Part shown: positions 38,526 to 48,214 of the stretch, in pieces
Numbering within the stretch: the stretch's first letter is position 1
Layout of the letters: the number at the start of each line of letters is the position of its first letter
NCBI RefSeq assembly: GCF_014639435.1
Contig: NZ_BMFZ01000001.1
Coordinates: forward strand, 234,748-298,747
Length of the DNA stretch: 64,000 bases
From: Hafnia psychrotolerans
GTDB taxonomy: Bacteria; Pseudomonadota; Gammaproteobacteria; Enterobacterales; Enterobacteriaceae
Reading direction: 5' to 3'
Made by a program: the position numbers and the translations under genes
Notes under the pieces: model-generated
Database searches by the model: none
What the model saw: the letters and a program-made list of their open reading frames with translations, nothing else
What the model was told of the DNA's origin: nothing

Positions 38526-39995
38526 CTATTTTGTTTGCTTTTCTGCCTCGGTCAACGCATCTTCCGGTACGCTGTCTTCCAGCAGAGTAAAGGCACGTTG
38601 TAAGCCGGTGTCGGCGTCCGGATCGGCACCCTGCGGTGCAAACTGGCTCTCTTCTTCGGTTTCATCCTGCGCCGTATTTTCATTGGCGATGTCATTGGCG
38701 GCGGCATCTTCGCTGCTCATTTCCGGCGCGGGCATGGTTTCCTGAATCATCTGTTCATCGAATGCCGGGTTTAGTGCAGGTGAAAGAGGCGAGCTACTCA
38801 AGCTGTCCGGCATGGCGATATGCGGCAGCGGAGCATCTACCGCCATAACCCTCTCCTCTTCCTTGGCGGACGTTCGGCTCAATGCCACGATCCCGACACC
38901 ACACAGTGCGAAGAACGCGTACAAAATATTCCCGCCCAGCGGTTCAATCAGCGCACCTACTGCCAATGGCCCAATACAGGCTCCGACCCCAAAGGCCATC
39001 AATAGACAGGCGGAAAGTGACACGCGCCGCTCTGGTTCAATCATGTCATTTGCCAGCGCGACCACCAGTGGATAGAGCGTAAATTGCATCAGGCTGACAA
39101 TAAACCCAATGCCAAGCAGCATTGGGAAAGAGATATGCGTGAGGATCGCCAATGGCAACGCGACCAGTGCCAGCAGTATGGCGTTGATGCGCATCAGCAT
39201 ATTACGGTTGTAGTGATCGGACAGCCAGCTTAGAGGGAACTGGGCCAGCAGGCCGGCGAAAATCGCCAGCGCCATAAACAGGCCCGTTTGCTGGGTACTA
39301 AACTCCTGCTGGCTCGAATAAATGGGTGCCAGACCATAGAACGAACCGACCACCATGCCGATCACTAGGGTGATGGCCAACACTTTGGGAATAGCACTGA
39401 TAAAGAATTTGAGCTCCATAGGAGCAGGAGACATATGCCCGACATTGGTTCGCGTGGTCAGGGCAATCGGCACCAGACAAAGGGCGAAACAGAGTGCGAT
39501 GATGATGAGTGTGCTCATTCCCAGGCCATCGCTGACCATCAGAACCACCTGGCCAAGCGACATACCCAGATAGGATGCCACCATATAAAAGCCAAATACC
39601 ACACCGCGTTGCGCTGGTTCAGCCTGATCGTTCAGCCAGCTTTCCAGTACCATATACTGCACCATCATACACAGACCGATGATCAGCCGAAGGACCACCC
39701 ATATCGGGATCATTTCAGTTAAACCATGCCCGAGAACGGCGGCGGTGATGATCCCAGAGCAGGAGACGTAAGCGCGGATGTGGCCCACGCGAGCGATCAG
39801 GAAATGCCCGATTTTACCGCCGATAACTAACCCTGCGTAATTGGCAGCAATGATCGCCCCGATCATTGCGCCACTGACATGGATAGCCGACAGCCTTAAA
39901 GAGATGTAGGTGGTGAGTAAACCGGAGCCGAGCAGCATCAGCAACGTGGTGGTATATAGCGGAAAAAATACGGCCAGCGGCTTTTTCACTGTCAT
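38526..39995 (-). CDS. MFS transporter (YcaD-like) with acidic C-terminal tail
   Basis: A 489-residue inner-membrane protein with 12 predicted helices in about residues 10-370 and segments such as GLVIGGKIGHFLIARVG (helix 2-3 loop) and WLSDHYNR (helix 8-9 loop) typical of the major facilitator superfamily. It resembles E. coli YcaD in the membrane part. The last 110 or so residues are hydrophilic, rich in Asp/Glu, Pro and Ser, and probably disordered in the cytoplasm. Substrate unknown. It stands between ybgI and pxpB, which are adjacent in E. coli, so it is a local insertion. Convergent with ybgI, with 4 bases between stops. Confidence 0.82.
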   Translation of the reverse strand: MTVKKPLAVFFPLYTTTLLMLLGSGLLTTYISLRLSAIHVSGAMIGAIIAANYAGLVIGGKIGHFLIARVGHIRAYVSCSGIITAAVLGHGLTEMIPIWVVLRLIIGLCMMVQYMVLESWLNDQAEPAQRGVVFGFYMVASYLGMSLGQVVLMVSDGLGMSTLIIIALCFALCLVPIALTTRTNVGHMSPAPMELKFFISAIPKVLAITLVIGMVVGSFYGLAPIYSSQQEFSTQQTGLFMALAIFAGLLAQFPLSWLSDHYNRNMLMRINAILLALVALPLAILTHISFPMLLGIGFIVSLMQFTLYPLVVALANDMIEPERRVSLSACLLMAFGVGACIGPLAVGALIEPLGGNILYAFFALCGVGIVALSRTSAKEEERVMAVDAPLPHIAMPDSLSSSPLSPALNPAFDEQMIQETMPAPEMSSEDAAANDIANENTAQDETEEESQFAPQGADPDADTGLQRAFTLLEDSVPEDALTEAEKQTK

Positions 39996-40299
39996 CCCTT
40001 TGTATTTGAATGTGCAGCACTCTTTGCTGCGCTTTAGAACCCGAATCCTTCACTGCTCTCGATCAATAAAAAAGGCAGCCCATCTGGGTTCTTTCTCTTG
40101 CTGCTGCTTCAATTATTCTGGGTAGAAGACAACAACAAGGGTGAGAGTAGCAGTTGAAACCCACGGGCGAAACCCGAAGGGTTGGAAACAGGTCGTTGTC
40201 GAGTTGACATCGTCGGCCTGTTTCGCGCATAACTGTTTCCAGTCTAACGATTTTTTGCGGTTAATGTGTATCACAGCCATCTTTTCTTAGGAGTGTTTA
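39996..40299. other. MFS / pxpB divergent intergenic region
   Basis: A 304-bp gap expected to hold promoters for both divergent genes. It contains an inverted repeat GAAACAGGTCG/CGGCCTGTTTC (40185-40224) with a 19-base centre, a possible CRP half-matching segment AATGTGTATCACAG (40264), and GGAG before the pxpB GTG start. No gene is seen. Confidence 0.5.
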
Positions 40300-40965
40300 G
40301 TGCAACGAGCACGATGTTATCTGCTGGGCGAACGCGCGGTCGTACTGGAGCTTGAGCCACCGGTCTCTTTGGCGAGCCAGCAACGGATCTGGGGTCTGGC
40401 ACAACGTTTGCTGGACCACTGCGTCTATCCAGATGTCCGTGAAACCATTCCGGGAATGAATAATCTGACCGTGTTGCTAAACGATGCGCAGGGTTCTGCG
40501 CTGGATGCCATAGAGCGTTTACAACGCTGGTGGGAAGAGAGTGAGGCTATTGAACCCGAATCACGGCTGATTGAGATCCCAGTGGTTTATGGCGGCAGTG
40601 GAGGCCCCGACCTGGCGTTTGTCGCACAGCATACTGGTTTGAGCCCGCGTCAGGTGGTCGATATGCACTCTGGCGCTGAGTACATTGTCTATTTCCTCGG
40701 TTTTCAGCCCGGTTTTCCTTATCTTGGAGGAATGCCTGAAGCCCTGGCGACTCCGCGTCACGCTGAGCCACGCCTGGCCGTGCCAGCCGGTTCTGTGGGT
40801 ATCGGCGGCGGCCAGACAGGTATCTATCCGCTGATCACCCCAGGCGGTTGGCAGGTGATCGGCCATACGCCACTGGCGATGTTTGATCCACAAAAGTCCC
40901 TGCCAGCGTTGTTGTGCCCAGGCGATAAAGTCCGCTTTGTACCGCATAAGGATGGCGTATGTTAA
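40300..40965 (+). CDS. pxpB: 5-oxoprolinase subunit B
   Basis: One of three subunits of the ATP-dependent 5-oxoprolinase that opens pyroglutamate to glutamate. The 221-residue protein belongs to the KipI family, with [15 protein letters not shown] and [17 protein letters not shown] typical of the cyclophilin-like fold. The start is GTG with TAGGAG seven bases upstream, supported by alignment to the E. coli protein (218 aa). It overlaps pxpC by 7 bases. Confidence 0.94.
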   Translation: MQRARCYLLGERAVVLELEPPVSLASQQRIWGLAQRLLDHCVYPDVRETIPGMNNLTVLLNDAQGSALDAIERLQRWWEESEAIEPESRLIEIPVVYGGSGGPDLAFVAQHTGLSPRQVVDMHSGAEYIVYFLGFQPGFPYLGGMPEALATPRHAEPRLAVPAGSVGIGGGQTGIYPLITPGGWQVIGHTPLAMFDPQKSLPALLCPGDKVRFVPHKDGVC

Positions 40966-41888
40966 ACATTCTTCGCGCAGGAATATTTACCACCGTGCAG
41001 GATTTAGGCCGTAGCGGCTATCGTCAATTTGGCGTTAGCCAGACGGGGGCGTTGGATATACCTGCGCTGCGTATTGGCAATTTGCTGGTGGGTAATGATG
41101 AAAACGCAGCGGGTCTGGAAATCACTCTCGGCCAGTTCAGTACTGAATTTACTCGTGCGGGCTGGATTGCGCTGACGGGGGCGGGCTGCCACGCTGAACT
41201 GGATGGAAAATCCCTCTGGACCGGCTGGCGTTATGCCGTAAAACCGGGTCAGAGACTGAGCATGAGAACCCCAACGCGCGGAATGCGCAGCTATCTGGCA
41301 GTCTCTGGTGGCATAGATGTCCCTGAGGTGTTGGGCTCACGGAGCACCGATCTGAAAACCGGTTTCGGCGGTTTTTTCGGGCGGCCGCTACGTGATGGTG
41401 ACCATCTGGCGATCGGTAAAAATGAGTCGGAACCGAAGCAATCTCTCGGTGTTAAACAGCTGCTGTTCGGCAATCGCATCCGCGCATTGCCGGGTCCTGA
41501 ATATCAAGAGTTCAGCACGGAGGCTCGCGACGCTTTCTGGCGTACTTCCTGGCAGCTCAGCCCGCAGAGTAATCGTATGGGTTACCGTCTCCATGGTAAT
41601 GCACTTAAACGTGACACTGAACGCGAAATGCTGTCACACGGTCTGTTACCGGGCGTCGTTCAGGTGCCACATGCGGGTCAACCGATCGTGCTGATGGCGG
41701 ATGCCCAGACCACCGGTGGTTACCCGCGTATTGCTTGTGTGATTGAAGCTGATTTGTACAATCTGGCGCAAATTCGTCTTGGTGAACCGGTGCATTTTGT
41801 GAAGTGTTCACTGGATGAAGCGCAAACGGTATTACATGAGCAGCAGCGGTTTATCGAGCAGATAAAGTGGGGTCTGCATGGGCGCTAA
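40959..41888 (+). CDS. pxpC: 5-oxoprolinase subunit C
   Basis: KipA-like subunit of 5-oxoprolinase, partner of PxpB. The 309-residue protein (E. coli 310) shows [15 protein letters not shown] near the start, a GALD motif and [10 protein letters not shown] near residue 250. It overlaps pxpB by 7 bases and pxpA by 11 bases, so the three subunits are translationally coupled. Confidence 0.94.
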   Translation: MLNILRAGIFTTVQDLGRSGYRQFGVSQTGALDIPALRIGNLLVGNDENAAGLEITLGQFSTEFTRAGWIALTGAGCHAELDGKSLWTGWRYAVKPGQRLSMRTPTRGMRSYLAVSGGIDVPEVLGSRSTDLKTGFGGFFGRPLRDGDHLAIGKNESEPKQSLGVKQLLFGNRIRALPGPEYQEFSTEARDAFWRTSWQLSPQSNRMGYRLHGNALKRDTEREMLSHGLLPGVVQVPHAGQPIVLMADAQTTGGYPRIACVIEADLYNLAQIRLGEPVHFVKCSLDEAQTVLHEQQRFIEQIKWGLHGR

Positions 41889-42627
41889 CATTACTGTGGA
41901 TTTGAATGCCGATCTTGGCGAAGGCTGCGCCAATGACGAAGCCCTATTGCAACTGGTCAGCTCGGCTAACATCGCCTGCGGATTTCATGCTGGCGATCCA
42001 CAGATCATGCAACAGTCAGTCCGCTGGGCGCTGAAATATGGTGTGGCGATTGGCGCTCACCCCAGTTTTCCTGACCGTGAAAATTTTGGGCGCACGGCCA
42101 TGCAATTACCGCCAGAGACCGTCTTTGCTCAGGTGGTCTATCAGCTCGGTGCACTGGGCGCCCTCTGTCATGCCGAAGGCGGCAGAATGGTTCATGTCAA
42201 ACCACACGGCATGCTCTACAACCAAGCGGCGACCGATCCCCTGCTTGCCGAGGTCATTGCTCGGGCGGTCTTCAGTGTTGACTCGACATTGCGACTTGTG
42301 GGACTAGCTGGCAGTGAATTGATTCGTGCCGGTGAACGTTTGGGCCTGACAACCCGTCAGGAAGTTTTTGCCGACCGTGGCTATCAAAGCAACGGCACAC
42401 TGGTGCCACGCAGCCAGCCTGGTGCGCTAATTGAAAGCGATGAACTGGCCTTACAGCAAACGCTGATGATGGTGCAGCAACAGACGGTCATCAGCCGCGA
42501 TGCGGTCCGCGTTCCGGTACAGGCGGATACTGTCTGCCTGCACGGTGACGGCGAACATGCTCTCGACTTTGCCCGCCGCTTGCAGGAAGCGTTCCGTGAA
42601 CAGGGTATTTTGGTCAGCGCAGGCTGA
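41878..42627 (+). CDS. pxpA: 5-oxoprolinase subunit A
   Basis: LamB/YcsF-family subunit of 5-oxoprolinase. The 249-residue protein has the conserved N terminus [10 protein letters not shown], the block [28 protein letters not shown] and [12 protein letters not shown], and ends with [11 protein letters not shown]. coli PxpA is 244. Followed 26 bases later by pcp, whereas E. coli has nei here. Confidence 0.95.
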   Translation: MGANITVDLNADLGEGCANDEALLQLVSSANIACGFHAGDPQIMQQSVRWALKYGVAIGAHPSFPDRENFGRTAMQLPPETVFAQVVYQLGALGALCHAEGGRMVHVKPHGMLYNQAATDPLLAEVIARAVFSVDSTLRLVGLAGSELIRAGERLGLTTRQEVFADRGYQSNGTLVPRSQPGALIESDELALQQTLMMVQQQTVISRDAVRVPVQADTVCLHGDGEHALDFARRLQEAFREQGILVSAG

Positions 42628-42653
42628 TTTTGTTAACAATATCAGGAGAGGCT

Positions 42654-43304
42654 ATGCGTAAGGTTTTGGTGACCGGATTTGACCCCTTTGGTGGCGAACG
42701 TCTTAATCCGTCATGGGAAGTCGTGAAACTGCTGGAAGACCTCGAGCTTTCGGGGGTTCGCATTGTTATACGCCAGCTTCCCTGCGTGTTTGGCAAAGCC
42801 ATTGAAGCACTTAATGCGGCGATCGATGAGGTCGATCCTGTGATGGTTATTGCGGTAGGGCAGGCTGGTGGACGGGCTGATTTCAGCGTCGAGCGCGTGG
42901 CAATAAACATTGATGACGCACGTATTCCCGATAACGACGGCAATCAGCCGATTGACAGGCCGATTGTCAGCGATGGCCCGGCTGCCTATTTTTCACAGCT
43001 GCCTATCAAGGCGATTGTGAACGGATTATGCGAAGCGGGCATTCCGGCCTCTGTTTCTCAAACGGCCGGGACCTATGTCTGCAATCACGTGATGTATGGC
43101 TTACTGCACCGTCTGGCACAGCCGAGTTGCCAGGTTGTGAAGGGCGGATTTATTCATATTCCGTACTCGCCTGAGCAAGCGGCGGCGCACCCAGGTCAGC
43201 CGAGCATGTCGGTGAAAACCGTGCTTGAAGCGCTGGAACTGACCATCGCGATTGCCCTGCATACTGAGCAGGATCTTCGCGTGGCGGAGGGCGCAACGCA
43301 CTGA
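42654..43304 (+). CDS. pcp: Pyrrolidone-carboxylate peptidase
   Basis: Cysteine peptidase that removes N-terminal pyroglutamate from peptides. The 216-residue protein carries the catalytic triad Glu80 (FSVERVAIN), Cys143 (TYVCNHVMY) and His168 (GGFIHIPY), and the N terminus [10 protein letters not shown] of family C15. AGGAGAGG lies just before the chosen ATG; an upstream in-frame ATG at 42630 overlaps nothing useful. As the last gene of pxpBCA-pcp, it would release the 5-oxoproline that PxpABC hydrolyses. Confidence 0.96.
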   Translation: MRKVLVTGFDPFGGERLNPSWEVVKLLEDLELSGVRIVIRQLPCVFGKAIEALNAAIDEVDPVMVIAVGQAGGRADFSVERVAINIDDARIPDNDGNQPIDRPIVSDGPAAYFSQLPIKAIVNGLCEAGIPASVSQTAGTYVCNHVMYGLLHRLAQPSCQVVKGGFIHIPYSPEQAAAHPGQPSMSVKTVLEALELTIAIALHTEQDLRVAEGATH

Positions 43305-43384
43305 TACCTGAAGGCCCGGGAATTCGTCGCACGACGTGTAGCTGGTGTGGCAGGTGTAGCAATAGGATCTTGTGGATCGAGCGA

Positions 43385-43414
43385 ATAAAAAATGGCACCC
43401 GCGAAGGTGCCATT
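43385..43414 (-). terminator. Terminator of gltA (may also stop pcp)
   Basis: A 9-bp stem AATGGCACC/GGTGCCATT with a six-base loop. On the minus strand it is followed by TTTTTTATTC, which suits gltA. On the plus strand the tail CTTGTG is weak, though the hairpin could still end the pxp-pcp transcript. Confidence 0.85.
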
Positions 43415-43453
43415 CTTGTGTCTATAGGCTTTCTTTGTGCTGAAAGTTAGCGC

Positions 43454-44740
43454 TTATTTTTTCAGCTGAGAATGGAAATCACGCTTGTCATAGCCGGTAT
43501 ACAACTGACGAGGACGGGCGATTTTAATGCCATCCTGGTGCATTTCATTCCAGTGCGCTATCCAGCCAACGGTACGGGCCATAGCGAAGATGACGGTGAA
43601 CATCGAGGACGGAATACCCATGGCTTTCAGAATGATACCTGAGTAGAAGTCGACGTTAGGGTAGAGTTTCTTCTCGATGAAGTACGGGTCGTTCAGTGCG
43701 ATGTGCTCTAACTCCATCGCCACTTCCAGCAGGTTGTTATCTTTTAGATCGAGTTCTTTCAGTACTTCATGGCAGGTATCACGCATAACGGTGGCACGTG
43801 GGTCATAGTTTTTGTAAACACGATGACCGAAGCCCATCAGCCGGAATGAATCGTTTTTGTCTTTCGCACGTTTGATAAAGCCTGGAATGTGCTCAACACT
43901 GCTGATCTCTTCCAGCATTTTCAGAGCTGCTTCGTTGGCGCCGCCGTGAGCGGGTCCCCACAGAGAAGCAATCCCTGCAGCGATACAGGCGAACGGGTTA
44001 GCGCCGCTTGAGCCAGCCGTACGCACTGTCGAGGTGGAGGCATTCTGTTCGTGGTCAGCGTGCAGGATCAGAATACGGTCCATGGCGCGTTCCAGAACGG
44101 GGTTCACAATGTACTCTTCGCAAGGCGTGGCAAACATCATATGCAGGAAGTTACCGGCATAAGAGAGTTCGTTACGCGGATAGACGAACGGCTGTCCGAT
44201 GGAATATTTGTAACACATCGCCGCCACGGTCGGCATTTTTGACAGCAGACGGTAAGCGGCAATTTCACGGTGACGTTCATTTTCAACGTCAATTGAGTCG
44301 TGATAGAACGCTGCCAGCGCGCCGGTCACGCCGCACAGTACGGCCATCGGGTGCGAGTCACGACGGAAGCCGTGGAACAGACGCGTGATTTGTTCGTGAA
44401 CCATGGTGTGGCGTTCAACGATTTTTCGGAAGTCGTCGTATTGTTTCTGGGTAGGTACCTCGCCGTACAGCAGCAGGTAGCTCACTTCGAGGAAGTTGGA
44501 CTCTTTAGCCAACTGGTCTATTGGGAACCCACGGTGCAATAAAATGCCTTCATCACCATCGATATAAGTAATTTTGGATTCACAGGATGCAGTAGAGGTA
44601 AAGCCTGGGTCAAAGGTGAACAAGCCTTTTGAGCCGAGGGTACGAATATCAATTTCGTCCTGGCCCAATGTGCCTGATAGCACGTCGAGTTCAATAGGAT
44701 CTTGACCTTGTAGGGTAAGTGTCGCTTTCTTATCAGCCAT
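43454..44740 (-). CDS. gltA: Citrate synthase, type II
   Basis: Condenses acetyl-CoA and oxaloacetate, entry to the TCA cycle. The 428-residue protein (E. coli 427) has the catalytic histidines in [10 protein letters not shown] and [13 protein letters not shown] and the aspartate in NVDFYSG; the N-terminal domain carries the NADH-regulation region of hexameric type II enzymes. Divergent from sdhCDAB, with a 944-bp shared upstream region. Confidence 0.97.
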   Translation of the reverse strand: MADKKATLTLQGQDPIELDVLSGTLGQDEIDIRTLGSKGLFTFDPGFTSTASCESKITYIDGDEGILLHRGFPIDQLAKESNFLEVSYLLLYGEVPTQKQYDDFRKIVERHTMVHEQITRLFHGFRRDSHPMAVLCGVTGALAAFYHDSIDVENERHREIAAYRLLSKMPTVAAMCYKYSIGQPFVYPRNELSYAGNFLHMMFATPCEEYIVNPVLERAMDRILILHADHEQNASTSTVRTAGSSGANPFACIAAGIASLWGPAHGGANEAALKMLEEISSVEHIPGFIKRAKDKNDSFRLMGFGHRVYKNYDPRATVMRDTCHEVLKELDLKDNNLLEVAMELEHIALNDPYFIEKKLYPNVDFYSGIILKAMGIPSSMFTVIFAMARTVGWIAHWNEMHQDGIKIARPRQLYTGYDKRDFHSQLKK

Positions 44741-45198
44741 TTACAGTCTCCTTAGCGCCTTTATTTTAAAAATCCTCAACAACTGAACAGCCTGAAATCC
44801 GACCCGAAATTCCGTCGCTATTATGCCGACGGACTCTGCGATCAATGTGATTAGAGAGCGTAGTGCCCTGTCGTTTTGTGGCTTTAGACCACTATTTGAC
44901 GGACGAGCGGCGTTTCATCGTTGTTAAAGATTCGATAGATCATTATTTTCTTGTGCTTAAATTATAGACAACTCGCGACCAATATGAGGTTTTACGCAAT
45001 CCCCACTTTTGCATAACTTGGCGTAACAGGGAAGCGCAGATGCGTGTGTCGAAGTCATCCAGGCAGCGATCGAATGGCTAATATGTAATGGGAATGTTGA
45101 TTCAATGTCAAACTACATAATTTATTTTGTGTCTATTGTGAGAACTGCGAGCTAAATCACTGTTTAGCAGAAATGTGACCAAAGCGTTTGTAGGGGAA

Positions 45199-45227
45199 TT
45201 GTAATAAGAATGTGATCGACTTATACT
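45199..45227 (+). promoter_or_regulatory. Promoter of sdhCDAB-sucABCD
   Basis: TTGTAA (45199-45204) and TATACT (45222-45227) are separated by 17 bases. Position, spacing and orientation suit a sigma-70 promoter for the sdh operon. Confidence 0.65.
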
Positions 45228-45271
45228 TTCTGCAGGTCTCCGGGTAACCGAAGTAGGGGCACCCAGCACAC

Positions 45272-45396
45272 CTTCTTTGTCTTTCAAATTACTGCGTTGT
45301 TGGCTTGCGCGTCCGCCCTCGTCACTTACCTATTGTAAGCTTTCAGGGATTTGCGCACGGGCCATCTGGCAGTAATCTGAAATCCTTCAAAGTATG
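45272..45396. repeat. Palindromic repeat, family B
   Basis: Ends CTTTGTCTTTCAAATTACTG and CAGTAATCTGAAATCCTTCAAAG are imperfect inverted copies, and the centre has CGTCACTTACCTATTGTAAGC. The architecture is like family A but the ends differ. Located in the predicted sdhC leader. Confidence 0.6.
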
Positions 45397-45470
45397 AAAT
45401 TCAGTCTACGCGTCTTGATTACAATGGATGTCGTTGTTTGAGCGTATGACGTGAAGGGCTTATGGCTCAT

Positions 45471-45600
45471 TCATACTCGAAGTGAATGGGATTGCAGGAA
45501 GGCGACAATTGAGCGAGTTACGATGAGCTTACGTTAGTAAGTGATTCGTGCAAGCGAGAGCAGCCAACGTATCTGTAGCCTCAATCAAGAAAAGGACGAT
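45471..45600. repeat. Palindromic repeat, family A
   Basis: Begins TACTCGAAGTGAATGGGATTGCAGG and continues with CGATGAGCTTACGTTAGTAAGTGATTCG and CAGCCAACGTATCTGTAGCCT. The last parts match the repeat after ubiF (1408-1474) closely. Located in the predicted sdhC leader, ending 84 bases before the start codon. Confidence 0.65.
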
Positions 45601-45684
45601 GCTGTCTGAACACCGCTAAGGCCGGGGTAGTAAAATAATAAGTGCCTTCGTCATCAACGCGCTCGCCGCGATACGAAAGGCTCT

Positions 45685-46083
45685 ATGAGGTGTGTGGGCA
45701 AAACCGTGAAAAAACAAAGACCTGTCAATCTGGATCTGCAAACGATTCAGTTTCCTGTTACTGCGATAGCGTCCATCTTACATCGTGTCTCCGGCGTAAT
45801 TACCTTCGTCGCTGTAGGTATCCTCCTCTGGCTGCTCGGCATGTCACTCTCTTCGCCTGAAGGGTTTGCACACGCAGCTGAAATCATGAATGGTTTCATC
45901 GTTAAATTCATCTTCTGGGGAATACTCACTGCTCTGGCCTATCATGTCTGCGGTGGCATTCGCCATTTGCTGATGGATTTTGGCTATCTCGAAGAGAGTT
46001 TGGCTGTCGGTACCCGTTCTGCCCAAGTGGTGATCGGTTTGACCGTTCTGTTGTCCATTCTTGCTGGAGTCTTAGTATGGTAA
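45685..46083 (+). CDS. sdhC: Succinate dehydrogenase cytochrome b556 subunit
   Basis: Membrane anchor of complex II, contributing a heme b ligand and part of the quinone site. The 132-residue frame contains three membrane helices, the ILHRVSG quinone-site region near 32 and the heme histidine in GGIRHLLMD. The start is uncertain: ATG at 45685 has AAAGG nearby, while GTG at 45694 ([10 protein letters not shown]) gives the E. coli length of 129. It overlaps sdhD by 7 bases. Confidence 0.95.
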   Translation: MRCVGKTVKKQRPVNLDLQTIQFPVTAIASILHRVSGVITFVAVGILLWLLGMSLSSPEGFAHAAEIMNGFIVKFIFWGILTALAYHVCGGIRHLLMDFGYLEESLAVGTRSAQVVIGLTVLLSILAGVLVW

Positions 46084-46424
46084 ACAATGTTTCAGCATTA
46101 GGACGCAATGGCGTGCACGACTGGCTGCTTCTGCGTGCTTCCGCTATCGTTATCACTCTGTATATCCTCTATATTATTGGCTTCGTTGTGATTGCCAGGG
46201 ATATTGATTTTAATGTCTGGCAAGGCTTCTTTGCTTCCTCTATTACCAAAGTATTTACCCTGCTGGCGTTGCTATCGATTCTGATCCATGCGTGGATTGG
46301 TATGTGGCAGGTGTTAACGGACTACGTTAAACCATTGGCGGTACGACTGGTGTTGCAACTGGCTATCGTCGTGACTTTAGTGGTTTATCTACTTTATGGA
46401 ACAATTGTTGTTTGGGGAGCCTAG
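46077..46424 (+). CDS. sdhD: Succinate dehydrogenase membrane anchor subunit
   Basis: Second membrane anchor of complex II. The 115-residue protein has three helices (about 18-38, 57-80, 90-112) and the conserved N-terminal [13 protein letters not shown]. The [15 protein letters not shown] block contains the heme and quinone-site residues. E. coli SdhD is also 115. Overlaps sdhC; four bases before sdhA. Confidence 0.96.
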   Translation: MVNNVSALGRNGVHDWLLLRASAIVITLYILYIIGFVVIARDIDFNVWQGFFASSITKVFTLLALLSILIHAWIGMWQVLTDYVKPLAVRLVLQLAIVVTLVVYLLYGTIVVWGA

Positions 46425-46427
46425 TCA

Positions 46428-48194
46428 ATGAATCTGCCAGTCAGAGAGTTTGATGCTGTCGTTATTGGTGCGGGTGGCGCCGGTATGCGTGCTGCATTAC
46501 AGATTTCAGAAACGGGGCAGAGCTGTGCCTTGATTTCGAAAGTTTTCCCAACCCGTTCCCATACGGTATCAGCACAAGGTGGTATCACCGTGGCGCTGGG
46601 CAATACCCATGAGGATGATTGGCAATGGCATATGTACGATACCGTCAAAGGTTCCGACTACATCGGTGATCAAGATGCGATCGAATATATGTGTAAAACG
46701 GGCCCTGAAGCGATTCTTGAGCTTGAGCATATGGGGTTACCGTTCTCCCGTCTTGATGACGGAACAATTTATCAACGTCCGTTTGGTGGCCAGTCTAAGA
46801 ATTTTGGCGGCGAGCAAGCGGCACGCACAGCGGCAGCGGCAGACCGGACCGGTCACGCGCTGTTGCACACTCTTTATCAGCAGAACCTGAAAAAAGGCAC
46901 CACTATTTTTTCCGAATGGTATTCGCTGGATCTGGTGAAAAATCAGGACGGTGCGATTGTGGGTTGTACCGCCATCTGTATCGAAACCGGTGAAGTTGTC
47001 TATTTCAAAGCCAAAGCGACCGTGCTAGCCACCGGCGGTGCTGGCCGCATTTATCAGTCCACCACTAACGCACACATCAATACTGGCGATGGTGTCGGCA
47101 TGGCGTTGCGTGCCGGCGTGCCGGTTCAGGATATGGAAATGTGGCAGTTCCACCCAACCGGTATCGCTGGCGCTGGCGTTCTGGTGACAGAAGGCTGCCG
47201 TGGTGAGGGCGGTTATCTGCTGAACAAAGAGGGTGAACGCTTTATGGAGCGTTATGCGCCGAATGCGAAAGACCTTGCGGGTCGTGACGTGGTGGCACGT
47301 TCCATCATGATCGAAATCCGTGAGGGACGCGGCTGTGAAGGTCCGTGGGGCCCGCACGTTAAATTGAAACTCGACCATCTGGGACGTGACGTTCTGGAAT
47401 CCCGCCTGCCGGGCATCCTTGAGTTGTCCCGTACCTTTGCTCACGTTGACCCGATTAAAGAGCCGATCCCGGTTTTGCCAACTTGCCACTACATGATGGG
47501 CGGTATACCCACCAAAGTGACTGGTCAGGCACTGCGTGTGAACGAGAAAGGTGAAGATGTGGTGATCCCGGGTCTGTTTGCGGTGGGCGAAATTGCCTGC
47601 GTATCGGTTCACGGTGCCAATCGTCTTGGCGGTAACTCGCTGTTGGATCTGGTGGTGTTTGGGCGCGCAGCCGGTCTGCATCTGCAAGAGTCGATCAACG
47701 AGCAGGGCGCAAGCCGGGATGCGTCGAAGGATGATATCGATGCATCGCTTGAACGTATGAATCGCTGGAACAATACCCGCTCGGGTGAAGATCCGGTGGC
47801 TATCCGTAAAGATCTGCAAACCTGTATGCAGCATAACTTCTCGGTGTTCCGTGAAGGTGATGCGATGGCCGAAGGTCTGGAACAGCTGAAGGTGATCCGC
47901 GAGCGTTTGAAATTTGCCCGTCTGGATGATACCTCCACGGAGTTCAATACCCAGCGTGTTGAGTGTCTGGAGCTGGATAACTTGATGGAAACCGCCTTCT
48001 CAACCGCTGTTTCTGCCAATTACCGCACCGAAAGCCGTGGGGCACACAGCCGCTTCGACTTCCCTGACCGTGATGATGCCAACTGGCTTTGCCATACGCT
48101 CTATCAGCCGGAAACCGAAAGCATGACCCGCCGTGAGGTGAACATGCAGCCTAAACTTCGTGCGGCCTTCCCGCCGAAAGCGCGTACTTACTAG
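46428..48194 (+). CDS. sdhA: Succinate dehydrogenase flavoprotein subunit
   Basis: Catalytic subunit that oxidises succinate to fumarate. The 588-residue protein, the E. coli length, has the FAD-binding [10 protein letters not shown], the histidine for covalent FAD in [11 protein letters not shown] (near 45) and active-site segments [11 protein letters not shown] and [11 protein letters not shown]. Assembled with SdhB on the cytoplasmic face of the inner membrane. Confidence 0.98.
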   Translation: MNLPVREFDAVVIGAGGAGMRAALQISETGQSCALISKVFPTRSHTVSAQGGITVALGNTHEDDWQWHMYDTVKGSDYIGDQDAIEYMCKTGPEAILELEHMGLPFSRLDDGTIYQRPFGGQSKNFGGEQAARTAAAADRTGHALLHTLYQQNLKKGTTIFSEWYSLDLVKNQDGAIVGCTAICIETGEVVYFKAKATVLATGGAGRIYQSTTNAHINTGDGVGMALRAGVPVQDMEMWQFHPTGIAGAGVLVTEGCRGEGGYLLNKEGERFMERYAPNAKDLAGRDVVARSIMIEIREGRGCEGPWGPHVKLKLDHLGRDVLESRLPGILELSRTFAHVDPIKEPIPVLPTCHYMMGGIPTKVTGQALRVNEKGEDVVIPGLFAVGEIACVSVHGANRLGGNSLLDLVVFGRAAGLHLQESINEQGASRDASKDDIDASLERMNRWNNTRSGEDPVAIRKDLQTCMQHNFSVFREGDAMAEGLEQLKVIRERLKFARLDDTSTEFNTQRVECLELDNLMETAFSTAVSANYRTESRGAHSRFDFPDRDDANWLCHTLYQPETESMTRREVNMQPKLRAAFPPKARTY

Positions 48195-48214
48195 GGCATG
48201 AGCTGGGACAAATT

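Larger units (their letters stand above)
44741..45684. promoter_or_regulatory. gltA-sdhC divergent control region
   Basis: A 944-bp gap with no convincing gene. The gltA-proximal half is AT-rich and should carry its promoters. A sigma-70 promoter directed at sdhC is visible at 45199. Between it and sdhC lie two palindromic repeats (45272 and 45471), so the predicted sdh leader is about 450 bases, roughly twice the 219 reported for E. coli. Confidence 0.65.

Noticed and set aside
42630-42653. Upstream ATG extension of pcp (MLTISGEA)
   Set aside because: The ribosome-binding site AGGAGAGG lies inside this stretch, directly before the conserved MRKVLVTGF start.
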